In this document: positions 19,350-28,709 of the stretch, one piece after another | Layout: every line of letters begins with the position of its first letter | Numbering within the stretch: the stretch's first letter is position 1 | Origin: Candidatus Limnocylindrales bacterium | GTDB taxonomy: Bacteria; Desulfobacterota; Binatia; UBA1149; CAITLU01 | Assembly (NCBI GenBank): GCA_035626395.1 | Contig: DASPNR010000046.1 | Coordinates: forward strand, 1-39,932 | Length of the DNA: 39,932 nt | Direction: 5' to 3' | The notes under the pieces: model-generated | Seen by the model: only the letters and a program-made list of their open reading frames with translations | What the model was told of the DNA's origin: nothing | Database searches by the model: none | Made by a program: the position numbers and the translations under genes

Positions 19350-21166
19350 CAGCGTCTCTCCTTGCGTCGTTGCGTCGCTTCCTGGAAGGCCAAGGCGAGG
19401 CGCTCTTGGTCCGTCAGGTCGCCGATGAATTCGTTTGTTGCGCCCTGGCGCGTGGCTTGTCTTGGTTTGACGCCAGCGAGAGCTGCGGCGATTGCGCGTT
19501 GCGTATCTGTGTTGCCGGCGGCGATGCGGCGGCCGGTTTGGGTGCCACTGAGGCCAAGTACGGTCGGGAGCGTTACAGGAGCGGTTACTGCACCACCCAA
19601 CAGTCCCAAGATTCGCTGGCCGGTCGGCGGTGAGCGAGAGTCGAGAACCTTTCTCGAATCAGCCGCAAGCTGGCGCAGCGGGCCACCACCTCCGCGTGCA
19701 TAGGAGCCTTGGGAAGAGCCGCGACCACCGGTGGCGACCGCATTGGAAAGGTCGTTGGGCGTGAAGCCTTCGGGTCGATCTTTCGAGTTCGCAACGGCCC
19801 GCTCGACGATCTTGTACTCTCCATACTTCGCGTCTGCCGTACGCAATGCCTTCAGCGCATCCGGCGGCAACTGCGAATCGAGTGCCTGCGTGATAGCGGC
19901 ATCTGCTTCCTGGAAGAGCCGCGCCTGCGCGATCTGTCCTTCTGCGGCCGCAGCCCTGGCCTCCGCGCGAACATTCGATCGGATGCGAAGCAGGTCATCG
20001 GAAGTTGATAGCGGTGCTGTTAGCTCGTTATCGACGAAGTTTTGAACGACATTGCGGTCGTCATCAGTCGCCCTGATCCCTCGATTCGCTATGGATGTTT
20101 GAAGCGCACGATCAAGCGGGACGTTCTGTCCGTTATTCATGATGACCGGCCTGACAGGGAAGCCCTTGGCCTGGTCGTAGAGCGGCTGAAATGATTGGTA
20201 GGCGTCGTCCAGCATCGTCGCTTGGTCGGACTGCCTGATCGTCGTTCCAGGTGCGGCACCTTGCTGTACGGCGGCACGCTGAACCCCAGCCTGCGCATTG
20301 TCTCTGGAGTTCCTGACGATAGGGCCAACCACCGGGAGAGACTTCACGTTCTCCTCGAGCTGGTTGTACATACCTTTAGGGTTCAGCTGTCCTGGAGTCA
20401 GATCAACGCCAGCATCGAGCAAACGCTGCGCTTCCGGTGTACGCGCCAATCCTGCCGCAGCCTTCTGCGTTGTGGCTGCCGCTGCCCCCGGAGCCATCGC
20501 GCCCAGAATTCCGGCGACGGTCTGCCCAATAGGCCCCGCCCCAGAATCGCGCGCCGCCTCACCTGCAACGCCTCCAGTGACCGCGCTAACGCTCTGCAGC
20601 GCTGGCTGCGCCGCGAACTGCGATGCCACAGCACCGGTCGTACCACCGGCACCTGCCGCCAAGCTTCCGAGTCCGATGCCGGTAAGTGCACCACCGAAGC
20701 CCTGAGTGACGGCACTGGCGTAGCGCTCCGCCCTATTACGCGGGGCGAGCGCTTTGCCGCCATCCGATCCCAGTTGCTTGAACGAGAAGCCCAGAGGCGA
20801 CGGGATATTTGCGCCCGCCAGATTCAGAGCGCCTACAGGCACTGCCGCTGCTAGCTTTGGAAGAGATATGACGCCATCGGCAAGGTCGGTGGCGCCACGC
20901 AGGAACGGACGTGCCGTCTCGGCAACGAGTTCGGTACGCTTGAGTTTTTCTCCAGCCTGATCAGCAGCGGCGAGATTGCGCTTGAGCTCGTCCTCGAGGC
21001 GCCATCTCTCTGGAGTCTGCAACGGCTGCTGAGCTGGCGCATTCGGATCGTCGAGCACAAAGCCTGGCGGCAGCGGCGGTGGTCCAGCGCTCTGGGGCTG
21101 CTGCGGCTCATCCAGCTTGAACCCAGGCGGCAGCGCCGGAATCTGATTTACTGCAGCGGTTGCCAC
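19349..21166 (-). CDS. Internal virion / ejection-type protein
   Basis: 605 aa. Two N-terminal copies of LPPGF(K/V)LD(E/D)P at residues 12 and 32, spaced exactly 20 residues. Then Gly/Ala-rich hydrophobic segments (residues 130-230) that could insert in a membrane, and a helical C-terminal half. LPPGF-type N-termini recur in large internal proteins of short-tailed phages. It likely travels in the capsid and enters the cell with DNA. Starts 19 nt inside the preceding gene. Confidence 0.68.
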   Translation of the reverse strand: MATAAVNQIPALPPGFKLDEPQQPQSAGPPPLPPGFVLDDPNAPAQQPLQTPERWRLEDELKRNLAAADQAGEKLKRTELVAETARPFLRGATDLADGVISLPKLAAAVPVGALNLAGANIPSPLGFSFKQLGSDGGKALAPRNRAERYASAVTQGFGGALTGIGLGSLAAGAGGTTGAVASQFAAQPALQSVSAVTGGVAGEAARDSGAGPIGQTVAGILGAMAPGAAAATTQKAAAGLARTPEAQRLLDAGVDLTPGQLNPKGMYNQLEENVKSLPVVGPIVRNSRDNAQAGVQRAAVQQGAAPGTTIRQSDQATMLDDAYQSFQPLYDQAKGFPVRPVIMNNGQNVPLDRALQTSIANRGIRATDDDRNVVQNFVDNELTAPLSTSDDLLRIRSNVRAEARAAAAEGQIAQARLFQEADAAITQALDSQLPPDALKALRTADAKYGEYKIVERAVANSKDRPEGFTPNDLSNAVATGGRGSSQGSYARGGGGPLRQLAADSRKVLDSRSPPTGQRILGLLGGAVTAPVTLPTVLGLSGTQTGRRIAAGNTDTQRAIAAALAGVKPRQATRQGATNEFIGDLTDQERLALAFQEATQRRKERR

Positions 21167-22428
21167 TGCCCGTTCCTCAGCACCAGCTTTTCACCGTTCG
21201 GCCCGGTCGCCGTCATCTCGGCCTGCTGCGGCACCGGCGGCGCGCCATTCGCCGAGGCTAGAGCGGCAGACGGTGTGGTGCCAAGTGGCGGTGAGCCGCC
21301 AGGCGTGAATGCCGTCTCAGGACGAGTTCCAACGACCTGGCCAGGGTCGGCGCCGATGTCCCGGGCATAGCCGCCGTACGTTTCAAAGTCGCGGCTGTAC
21401 GCCTGCTGATAGCCCTGTACACGCTGGTCCAGCATGTCCACCAAGTTCTTGCGCGTCTCTGGTGTGAGCCGCCCTTGTCCTGAGATTTCAGCCCGTGCCT
21501 TGCCAATCATCTGCTGCAGGAATGGCGTGGCACTCTGAGTCAGCTGCAGCTCGCCCTCGCGCACAACCGAGTTCGGGTCTAGCACCTTACCCACGCTGTA
21601 AATGACCTGCAGGTCTCCAGCGGGGGTGTCCGGAGCCTTGCGTGCCGTCTCTATGATCGGCAGAGCCGTCTCGTACTCCTTCACAGATGGAAGGCTGCGG
21701 AACTCCTTGCGGAGCCCTGCCGTGTCACGGCGTGACTGCTTTCCGGCGCTGGCTTCCTGACCGGCTCTGGCAGTCTCTGCGGCGAGCTGCGCGTTAGCAC
21801 GTGAGGTTTCGCTGGCCAGGCCCGCATTGGCCCTCGACGTCTCGCTTGAGAGCTTAGCGTCGGGGGTGACGCTCTTGGTGATCTCCTGCTGATTGGGAGC
21901 GTACGGATCAAACGGCACATACTTGTTACCGGCGTCCTTGTACTCGGTTTTTCGTAGTGCCGGGTCAACTCCCTTTGGAACACGGGCAACGACTTCGCCG
22001 GCCGAATTCGTCCCGACAAGCTCATTGCCGGCATCCTGCCACTTCAATTCCTGAGGCTTCATCCTCTGCGCTGCTAGCTGCGCGACGGTCTGCTGCTGCT
22101 GCTCGATCGGCAAGCCTTGGATGGCAGCAGTAGCCGCCGGGTCGCCGCCAAGGCCGGCGAGCGCTTTCGCGATGGCCTGCTTCTTCTGATCGTCGACGCC
22201 CATCTGCTCTTGACCTGCCTTGCGTTGCTGCCAGCCGGCAAGTCCGCCGGCGAGCGCAGAGGCAATACCACCCCAGGGACCAGACAGTCCCGTGCCCTGC
22301 TGGCCAACTTTCATCAACGCTTCGGCCATTGCACGACGGCGGTCTACACCCTGTTGAGTTGGCATACCGGGCGCAGTCGGAGCGCCAGGGCTCTGGCCTC
22401 CGCGCAGCCATGGGGGCACAAATGCCAT
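21148..22428 (-). CDS. Internal virion / ejection-type protein
   Basis: 426 aa, ATG at 22428 overlapping the preceding stop (TAATG). MAFVPPWLRGGQ, a Gly/Ala-rich hydrophobic stretch (GIASALAGGLAGW) and Gln-rich helices, with a repeat-like region near residues 195-220 (ETSRANAGLA, ETSRANAQLA, ETARA). No enzymatic motif. By position and composition a probable ejection or internal core protein. Confidence 0.62.
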   Translation of the reverse strand: MAFVPPWLRGGQSPGAPTAPGMPTQQGVDRRRAMAEALMKVGQQGTGLSGPWGGIASALAGGLAGWQQRKAGQEQMGVDDQKKQAIAKALAGLGGDPAATAAIQGLPIEQQQQTVAQLAAQRMKPQELKWQDAGNELVGTNSAGEVVARVPKGVDPALRKTEYKDAGNKYVPFDPYAPNQQEITKSVTPDAKLSSETSRANAGLASETSRANAQLAAETARAGQEASAGKQSRRDTAGLRKEFRSLPSVKEYETALPIIETARKAPDTPAGDLQVIYSVGKVLDPNSVVREGELQLTQSATPFLQQMIGKARAEISGQGRLTPETRKNLVDMLDQRVQGYQQAYSRDFETYGGYARDIGADPGQVVGTRPETAFTPGGSPPLGTTPSAALASANGAPPVPQQAEMTATGPNGEKLVLRNGQWQPLQ

Positions 22429-23756
22429 TACGCATCCTCCATTTCGCGGCTGGTGACGATGCCGTAATCCACCATGTCGTAACCACTCTCGTGCTTGACC
22501 ACGGCCTCCGGATAGATCTGCTTCACTTCGTCTGCCATCGCACCAAGCTGGCGCTCGCCCCCAGCCTTGTAGCGGTAGCTGTAGATACCCAGCCCACTGG
22601 GCGTTGTGCCCTCGCGCTTGATATCGGTCTTCAAGCGGCGGTCTGAGAACGCCAGGGCCAGTGCGATAGAGGACAGCGCTGCTTGCTGCTGCTGAGCCTG
22701 CTGCGCCTGCTGCGAATAGTTGCCGAAGCGGTTGTTGTAATCCTGCTGAATAGCGCCCTGAATGTCGGTCGGCGCGACCTGACCGGATGAGCCTGGAGCC
22801 AACGCCTGCGGCACCATCGCACCACTGCCGCCATAGAGGAAGTCTAGACCCTGAAGCGTCTTCTGCTGATCTGTGACCTGCTCGTTGATGCCCGCATCGC
22901 GCTGTTGGTTGCCAAGCTGCGCGTTTGCGAGCCGTTGCATGAACTCCTGCTGCTGCGCATCGTTGAAGAAGCCCGAGCGCGCCATCTCGTTCTGAAAGTT
23001 CTGGTTGGCCGCCTGATTGGCGAACTGCCCTTGCGTGGTGCGCTCGCCGAAGCCCTGCTGTCGCGCCTGGAGCTGCTGGCCGAACAGCCGAGACTGCTCT
23101 TGGCCACCCGCAAGTACGGCGCGATCTCTCAGGTCGCCATAGGCATCCGTGCGCGCCTCGTTGAGGTCTCGCATCTGCCGCTCGTAGGCTTCGGTTCCCT
23201 CGATGAGACCGCTCGCGAGCAGCCGAGAGCGCTCTGCTTCCTCTCGACGACCAAACTGGTCATCCAGGCGCCGCGCGCTGCGTCCGTACAGGGCATCCTC
23301 TACGCGTTGGCGCTCGCCGCTGAAATCCTCCTGACCTGGCAGCTGAGGCAGACCCATGGTGCTGATTCGGCGCTGTGCAACGCTGCTCGCGTTGATGCCC
23401 GTCTGCTGATCCGTGGGATTTGCTGAGAACTGGCGCGCTGGGAGCCCAGAAGTATTCAGCCCCTGGCCCAGAGATTGACCGTACAGGTCGAAGTTACGGC
23501 CAGCAGCCTCGGCTCGAGTGCCTGCGGCGCCAGTCTGCGCGTCGTAGATGCGCTGCTGCTCAGGCGAAAGCTGAGTGGTCTGTGTGTATTGGTCCGGATT
23601 GGTTGGATCCTGCGAGAACGTCACCGTCCCGCCAGGCCCAACTTGGTTGACGCGGTTTAAGGCCGCGGTCGTACGGGCCGCGTTGATGTTCTGCTGGCCC
23701 TGCTCGCGGGCAGCTCCGATGGCATCTGGCGGCTTTGGAGCCTTAGGCGAAGTCAT
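22428..23756 (-). CDS. Gln-rich virion protein with C-terminal S74 domain
   Basis: 442 aa. The first ~360 residues are Gln/Arg/Ala-rich helices without fibre-like beta repeats. The last ~75 carry an S74 intramolecular chaperone: FSDRRLKTDI with the Ser-Lys dyad, LGIYSYRYK and GAMADEVKQIYPEAV. Related proteins occur beside ejection proteins in podoviruses. The chaperone may mature an internal or tail-tip protein here. Confidence 0.75.
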   Translation of the reverse strand: MTSPKAPKPPDAIGAAREQGQQNINAARTTAALNRVNQVGPGGTVTFSQDPTNPDQYTQTTQLSPEQQRIYDAQTGAAGTRAEAAGRNFDLYGQSLGQGLNTSGLPARQFSANPTDQQTGINASSVAQRRISTMGLPQLPGQEDFSGERQRVEDALYGRSARRLDDQFGRREEAERSRLLASGLIEGTEAYERQMRDLNEARTDAYGDLRDRAVLAGGQEQSRLFGQQLQARQQGFGERTTQGQFANQAANQNFQNEMARSGFFNDAQQQEFMQRLANAQLGNQQRDAGINEQVTDQQKTLQGLDFLYGGSGAMVPQALAPGSSGQVAPTDIQGAIQQDYNNRFGNYSQQAQQAQQQQAALSSIALALAFSDRRLKTDIKREGTTPSGLGIYSYRYKAGGERQLGAMADEVKQIYPEAVVKHESGYDMVDYGIVTSREMEDA

Positions 23757-23757
23757 G

Positions 23758-24210
23758 TCACGCCGCCTTGGCTCTGGGCTTGTAACGATTGTCTCGTAGC
23801 CATCGACACTCCGACTTCAACATCCGAAACTGGATCTGATCCCCGTTCGGAGCTGCGTCTGTGAGGGTCGCCTCGCGGACAAAGCCCAAATGCTCGACGA
23901 GTGCGAGCGAGCGAACGTTATCACAATTCACGCGTGCTGTGATGCGGCGGCAGCCAAGTTGTTGGAACGGGTAGTAGAAGGCGAACCAGATGCTCGCGCG
24001 GTTGAACACGCGCCGGTCCTCGACTGCGAAGCCCAGTTGCACATCGGCACCGGTGTAGCTCGTATAGATAGCGCCGGCCTTCAGCGCTCCATCGAAGGTG
24101 AACCCCAGCGCAGTGCCGCAGCCCTTGTGCCAGGCGCCGCCAGTGCGCTCACAGACCCAAGCGCCAACCACATCGGGCTGGTCTTGGATGAGGCCCCAGC
24201 GCGCGCTCAC
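23758..24210 (-). CDS. GNAT-family acetyltransferase
   Basis: 150 aa from a GTG overlapping the tail-hub stop (GTGA). ALGFTFDGALKAGAIYTSYT, the VEDRRVFNRASIWFAFYYPF segment and RITARVNCDNVRSLALVEHL followed by GFVREA match the GNAT fold, including the NxxSLxLxExLGF block at its end. Such phage proteins transfer an acyl group from acyl-CoA; the target is unknown. Its place among tail genes suggests a virion or assembly substrate. Confidence 0.82.
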   Translation of the reverse strand: MSARWGLIQDQPDVVGAWVCERTGGAWHKGCGTALGFTFDGALKAGAIYTSYTGADVQLGFAVEDRRVFNRASIWFAFYYPFQQLGCRRITARVNCDNVRSLALVEHLGFVREATLTDAAPNGDQIQFRMLKSECRWLRDNRYKPRAKAA

Positions 24211-25781
24211 AGCGTGCTCCCGCGCTTGTAAGCGATGTCGACAGACGACAGCGACACCCAGGTCGTCTGGGTCACCTCAACCACTATGTGGAAGCTCAGC
24301 GCATAACCAATGGCACAGGCCGTTAGCCAGTTGGAGCGCACCACAGGCTCGCCGCCCCAGAACCCTTCATCCCACTCGGCCACGTCCCACGTGGAACCAG
24401 CAGAGGACACACTCACGATGTCGCTGGTCGGTGCCTGGACGTTGAAATCGGCGTCGATCCCCACCTTGATGGATGCCGGCGCCGTGTCCCAACGCATGAT
24501 GGGGCGCATCAGCGTCGTCTGTTTGAGGTTGGCGCGATCACCAAAGTACGTGAAGTTGAACACCGCCTCAGCGCGCACCAGCTCATCCACGTCCTGCACG
24601 CCCGTCCAACCCTTGCGCACCTCACCGGCCATGCCGAAGTAGAGCTCGCCATTCAACTCCGCAAAGCAATTCGCCGGCCAGTCGGTGAACCGACACCAGG
24701 CCTTCGTGAAGGTGTTCATCACGAACTGCACCTGCTCGGTGTCCACCGGGACGTTGAGCAGCAGCATGTTGGCCTCGCTGAACAAGAACAGCTCCCAGCC
24801 GAAGTTGGCGCTGTAGGCGCTCACGGCATCGGCCATGGCGCCCTGGATGATCTCGGTCACCGCTACGCCCTGCTCTTTGCGCTCACGCGCTACGAGCCGA
24901 GACATTGGGATCACGCCATCGGTGGTGATGATCAGCAGATCACCGGCGAACTTGATCATGCAGCGCCGTCCGATGGGCTTGCCGGTTCGGTAGACGCCAA
25001 CCAGCGCGAAATCACTGGCCGGATCCGTCCCGCTGTATACGACCACCTCGCCTTCGCTAGTGATGGCGACCAGGAAGTCGTCCGGGCCGTTACCTGCATC
25101 TCGCGTCCAGCTGCCCGCGGCCATGAGATAGCCGCCGGACTGAATGTATGAGCGGATCGGGAACGAGGTGAGCGCACCAGCGAACGCGCCGGCCGCGGCG
25201 TACCACAGCGTCAGCGTGTCCTCTTGGATGTAGTAGGCGCGCTCCTTGAAGATGAAGACGTGGACCAGCGTGTTGGTGTTGACGTTTGTGATCGATGGTA
25301 CAGAGACGCCATTGATGGCGGCCCACGTCGCACCGTTGTACAAGCGCAGGTCATCGGCACCGTTCACCGCGATGAGAAAGTCACCGCCCGATGTCTTGAA
25401 GTTGACCACCTGCCAGCGCGCGTTGGTCAGGCCGGTGACTGCAGCAGCCCCTACGGCGCCCGCAGAGGTGACGTTGTAGATACTGTCATCGGCCCACGCC
25501 CAAAGAGACTGGGAGCCGCTCTGAGGCTTATAGGTGATCAGCGTCTCAACCTCGGCTGGATCCACGCCGGCCATGATGTCGGTGACGTGCTCCGCCGAGC
25601 CCTTGCGCATGCGAATCTCAGCCGTCAGCGGGAACCAGTTGTCCAGCGTGACCGCGAAGCCCGGCTCCATGTTGGCGATACCGTCACGTGCGTTCCAACC
25701 ACGCACCGGCGCCAATTGGCTGCTCGTGGTGACGACCCTGGCGCGAGCCGGGTTTGTGCGACGTGCAGCCGTGCGCATCAT
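24207..25781 (-). CDS. Tail hub / P22 gp10-like protein
   Basis: 524 aa from the ATG at 25781 (TGATG with the preceding stop); a 61-codon upstream extension runs inside the previous gene and is rejected. GWNARDGIANMEPGFAVTLD near the start, followed by a long series of beta strands (RWQVVNFKTSGGDFLIAVNG, and so on), matches the beta-propeller-like tail hub or DNA-stabilisation proteins of P22-type phages. Expected to seal the portal and carry the tail needle or fibres. Confidence 0.75.
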   Translation of the reverse strand: MMRTAARRTNPARARVVTTSSQLAPVRGWNARDGIANMEPGFAVTLDNWFPLTAEIRMRKGSAEHVTDIMAGVDPAEVETLITYKPQSGSQSLWAWADDSIYNVTSAGAVGAAAVTGLTNARWQVVNFKTSGGDFLIAVNGADDLRLYNGATWAAINGVSVPSITNVNTNTLVHVFIFKERAYYIQEDTLTLWYAAAGAFAGALTSFPIRSYIQSGGYLMAAGSWTRDAGNGPDDFLVAITSEGEVVVYSGTDPASDFALVGVYRTGKPIGRRCMIKFAGDLLIITTDGVIPMSRLVARERKEQGVAVTEIIQGAMADAVSAYSANFGWELFLFSEANMLLLNVPVDTEQVQFVMNTFTKAWCRFTDWPANCFAELNGELYFGMAGEVRKGWTGVQDVDELVRAEAVFNFTYFGDRANLKQTTLMRPIMRWDTAPASIKVGIDADFNVQAPTSDIVSVSSAGSTWDVAEWDEGFWGGEPVVRSNWLTACAIGYALSFHIVVEVTQTTWVSLSSVDIAYKRGSTL

Positions 25782-26509
25782 CAGCCCATACTCGAGAGGT
25801 TCCAGGAGCCGTACGGCGTGCCTGGCGCCCGGATGGAGTTCATGAGGGTATCGAGGCGGATGCGCCGCGCGGTCTTGTCGTCTGTGATCAGCCCTGCGAC
25901 CAGCTCTTCGTAGTCGTCGAAGTCTTGCTGGAAGTCGAGGCCCTTGGATGACTTCCACCGCCACCGCAGGCCGGCCAGCAGCACCTCATCGTCAAACAGC
26001 GGCAGATCGTCATCCAGAGTGAAGCGCGACTTGCGAGTAGCGCCGTCCGCAGTCGTCGCCCAGTTGTAGCTAACGTACTCGAAGTAGCAACTCTCCCCCG
26101 CCGCGGGTACGGGGTCGAAGAAGAGCGTGCCATTGCGGATGCGGTACTCTGGATACGGGCCTGCAGTGGTGACGGCGAGCCGGCCTTGCCACACCTCCGG
26201 CTGGACCGGACCGAATACGATCGTGCCCGTGGTGCGATTCCAGATGGTCTCATCGATGATCTTCCGGAAGTTGGCGCTCGCGCCGATGATCGATGTCAGC
26301 GTGCCTTGCGAGGCAGCGGCGAGCGTCGTGAAGGTGGCCTCGTTCGTCAGCAGCTGCCACTCGTGGCGGCGCGCCAGCTTGCTGCCCTCCTCATTGAGGA
26401 TGGACAGCATCTGTATGATCTGGAAATCAGTCGATGAGACCGCGGTGTTGGGCTGCGCCAGACCCAGGCTCGCACAGGCCTCCTGGACGATCTGTACGCA
26501 GGTACGCAT
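25781..26509 (-). CDS. Head-tail adaptor protein
   Basis: 242 aa. It begins MRTCVQIVQEACASLGLAQP, with LSILNEEGSKLARRHEWQLL and LDDDLPLFDDEVLLAGLRWR later, features of the podovirus adaptor group placed immediately before the tail hub. Coupled by TGATG on both sides. Expected to form the ring under the portal. Confidence 0.72.
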   Translation of the reverse strand: MRTCVQIVQEACASLGLAQPNTAVSSTDFQIIQMLSILNEEGSKLARRHEWQLLTNEATFTTLAAASQGTLTSIIGASANFRKIIDETIWNRTTGTIVFGPVQPEVWQGRLAVTTAGPYPEYRIRNGTLFFDPVPAAGESCYFEYVSYNWATTADGATRKSRFTLDDDLPLFDDEVLLAGLRWRWKSSKGLDFQQDFDDYEELVAGLITDDKTARRIRLDTLMNSIRAPGTPYGSWNLSSMG

Positions 26510-27123
26510 CAGGCCCGAGCTCGCTTCGGCGGAGGCTCAGACAGCGCGCTGACTTGCGCTCTAAGCTCGGATACCTGGGCTTGCATCTCCTCGAGCAGCT
26601 GCTTCTGTGCCTCGTTCTCGCTGCGCAAATGCGCGAGCTCTGAAGCAGCACCGTTGTTGGCCCGCGCTTCGAGAAACGCCCTGGCCTTCTGTTGCAAGGT
26701 GCGTGAACCGAGCCCGAGCTGCCGTAGCACCTCCTCGTTCGCATGCGCGATGTCCTCCACGGCATGCAGCCCGCAGCGCGCGCAGTTCTTGGCCTCGGCA
26801 GGAGTGATGGCAGGCCAGTTCTTGATGGGATAGCCATCAACCTGACAGTCCTCCCCCTTCTTGAACGCGGCATAGACGTCTTTGAAGCCGCGGACCCAGT
26901 TGCTGGGCATCTCGCGCGGTCGGTCAATGGAGGCGCGCTCCATCTGCGCAATCCACTGCAGCGCTGGGAACTCTGATTCGTCCTTGCTACCGCGCTGCTG
27001 GACGATCACCCAATCCTCATCCTTCATGACCAACGCGCCGGCAGCGATAGACGCCTCGCGGTCCTCGATGGCTCGACGCTCGAAGCGAAACGCTGGCGGC
27101 AAGGCCTGTGACGGAAAATGCAT
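26509..27123 (-). CDS. Virion-region protein with coiled-coil C-terminus
   Basis: 204 aa. N-terminal domain with conserved Trp residues and a NCARCGLHAV motif near residue 112, then a coiled coil (RSENEAQKQLLEEMQAQVSE). First gene after an internal terminator. Similar proteins accompany this tail module in other phages, function unknown to me. Confidence 0.62.
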   Translation of the reverse strand: MHFPSQALPPAFRFERRAIEDREASIAAGALVMKDEDWVIVQQRGSKDESEFPALQWIAQMERASIDRPREMPSNWVRGFKDVYAAFKKGEDCQVDGYPIKNWPAITPAEAKNCARCGLHAVEDIAHANEEVLRQLGLGSRTLQQKARAFLEARANNGAASELAHLRSENEAQKQLLEEMQAQVSELRAQVSALSEPPPKRARA

Positions 27124-27134
27124 TGTCGTTCTCC

Positions 27135-27166
27135 AAAAAGAGGCTGCCGGTAGCGATCCGGCAGCC
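27135..27166 (-). terminator. Internal terminator after coat/decoration genes
   Basis: On the minus strand GGCTGCCGG (27166-27158), 7-nt loop, CCGGCAGCC (27150-27142), then TCTTTTT. A 9-bp perfect stem plus T-run is a good rho-independent terminator. It would lower tail-gene expression relative to the coat genes unless read through. Confidence 0.85.
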
Positions 27167-27184
27167 GGTGAGTTTGCTCACAAA

Positions 27185-27676
27185 CTAGGCCGCGAGGCCG
27201 TCATCCATGAAGGGACGTGCGATCTCGAACTCGGCTTGTCCCGAAGCAGGCGTGCCGATTGCAGAAGCGCCGACCGCGCCTTTCACGCGATCGCCCGCAA
27301 CTACTGCGTCATCCACGCTTCCCGCGGTGGCGGTCGCATAGACGTTTGCGTTATCGACAAAGCCAGCAAGCACGAGGCCCACGGCCTTGCCCTGGATCTG
27401 ATACCAACCGTACTGGTTGGCCACGTTTGCGGACATGGCGACTGCAACCGGGCCGATAGCGTTGGCCGCCAACAGCGCGGTCGTACCATCGTCCATGTTG
27501 TAGGTGACCCACGATCCGACAGCCGTCGTCGCCACGCCCTTGAGGTAGATAAACTCGCCGCCGCCGTAGGTCGTGTCGTAGGCAGTCGTGATGGTTCCCA
27601 GTGGGTGACGCTGCTCGGTTGAGGTATCAGCGATCGGCTGAGTGCCCAGCGTTTGGTTCGTTGGAATGAATGCCAT
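27185..27676 (-). CDS. Capsid decoration / coat-associated protein
   Basis: 163 aa with a strong TGAGGAGA site, directly after the coat gene. Beta-rich and Gly/Ala/Thr-rich (TAYDTTYGGGEFIYLKGVAT). Strong translation signal plus the following terminator suit an abundant virion protein, such as a head decoration protein. Confidence 0.65.
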   Translation of the reverse strand: MAFIPTNQTLGTQPIADTSTEQRHPLGTITTAYDTTYGGGEFIYLKGVATTAVGSWVTYNMDDGTTALLAANAIGPVAVAMSANVANQYGWYQIQGKAVGLVLAGFVDNANVYATATAGSVDDAVVAGDRVKGAVGASAIGTPASGQAEFEIARPFMDDGLAA

Positions 27677-27686
27677 GGCTGTCTCC

Positions 27687-28673
27687 TCAGGCCACTACGA
27701 GCCCTTGCAGGCTCCGGTTGGTGACAATCAAGTTGCCCATGGTGATGATCGGCATAACCACGGCTTCCTGATTGACAGAGTTCTTCTCGTCCAGCATCTC
27801 CATCCAGGCGTCCTGGTGGGCGACGAACTTGAAGAAGTCGGTGTTGATGAAGTACATGTGGCTGGTCGGGATACCCGACGCCGCGGTGTCGTGCCACACC
27901 TCGGCCTGCTTGTAGCGCAGTTTCACCATGCCGCCCTGGCCGTCATCGTTCGGCGAGTACCGCTTCAACGAGGTCTGCGATTGCTCGTAGAAAGTGAAGT
28001 AGTTCTCGCTTGCGATGATGAGGTCAGGGTGATCGGCGCCACGCGTCAGACGCAGCCAAAGCGGAAGCATCAAGGACTCAATTGTCGTGGCGCTCGGAGT
28101 GATGGCACCGCCACCCTGGAGGGGAGAAGCCGCCGATTGCACGATGTTTCGCCAGAACGTGAAGGTCGTGCTGTTGATGCCGCCGACAGTGCCGGTGCCG
28201 GCATCGGAGATCAGCGCTTGCAGGCCGTTGATTTGGTTGGTGAGCGAGCCGGCCGAGTAGAAGTCGGCAGACATGCCATTCGCCATCGAGCGCTTGGCGT
28301 TCTGAAGGCGAGACTTGACCAGATTGACGATGCGGGATTCGCCGCTGTTCTTGCGGATTTCCTCGCCTGAGGCCGTGACGTGGATCGCGACCTGGCGCCA
28401 GGCGAATTCAACCGAACTCAACACCTCGCTATTGGAGATGTTGAGCTCGTCGTACCCGCTGTAGCGCTGGTAGGTCTGGTTGTCCTCGAAATCGATGTTT
28501 CGAGTGATCGAAAGGCCGCCGTCTTCTTTCTCGACGCCGCCCTTCTCGGTGATGCGCCGGAACAGCGCGTTGTGGTTCGAAACGTTATCGACGAACTCGC
28601 CTTTGTGATTGCGGAAAGTCGTCGATACAAGCTCAGTGAACGTCGTAAATGACGTAGAGGCAGGTACTGCCAT
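27687..28673 (-). CDS. Major capsid protein
   Basis: 328 aa. MAVPASTSFTTFTELVSTTF, SNHNALFRRI and the C-terminal HMYFINTDFFKFVAHQDAWM typify a coat protein family of short-tailed phages with the HK97 fold. Located after the scaffold-like gene, in the expected order. Length is normal. A GGAG site lies 12 nt upstream of ATG 28673. Confidence 0.85.
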   Translation of the reverse strand: MAVPASTSFTTFTELVSTTFRNHKGEFVDNVSNHNALFRRITEKGGVEKEDGGLSITRNIDFEDNQTYQRYSGYDELNISNSEVLSSVEFAWRQVAIHVTASGEEIRKNSGESRIVNLVKSRLQNAKRSMANGMSADFYSAGSLTNQINGLQALISDAGTGTVGGINSTTFTFWRNIVQSAASPLQGGGAITPSATTIESLMLPLWLRLTRGADHPDLIIASENYFTFYEQSQTSLKRYSPNDDGQGGMVKLRYKQAEVWHDTAASGIPTSHMYFINTDFFKFVAHQDAWMEMLDEKNSVNQEAVVMPIITMGNLIVTNRSLQGLVVA

Positions 28674-28709
28674 GGTAGTTCAAGGCTCCAAACACGGTGA
28701 TAGCCTCCA

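Noticed and set aside
17521..24210. Diversity-generating retroelement as in phage BPP-1
   Set aside because: No reverse transcriptase gene and no template-repeat pair with A-substitutions are visible near the fibre gene.
24207..25964. 61-residue N-terminal extension of the tail hub
   Set aside because: It lies within the preceding adaptor gene and is Arg-rich off-frame sequence; the TGATG start at 25781 fits the pattern of neighbours.
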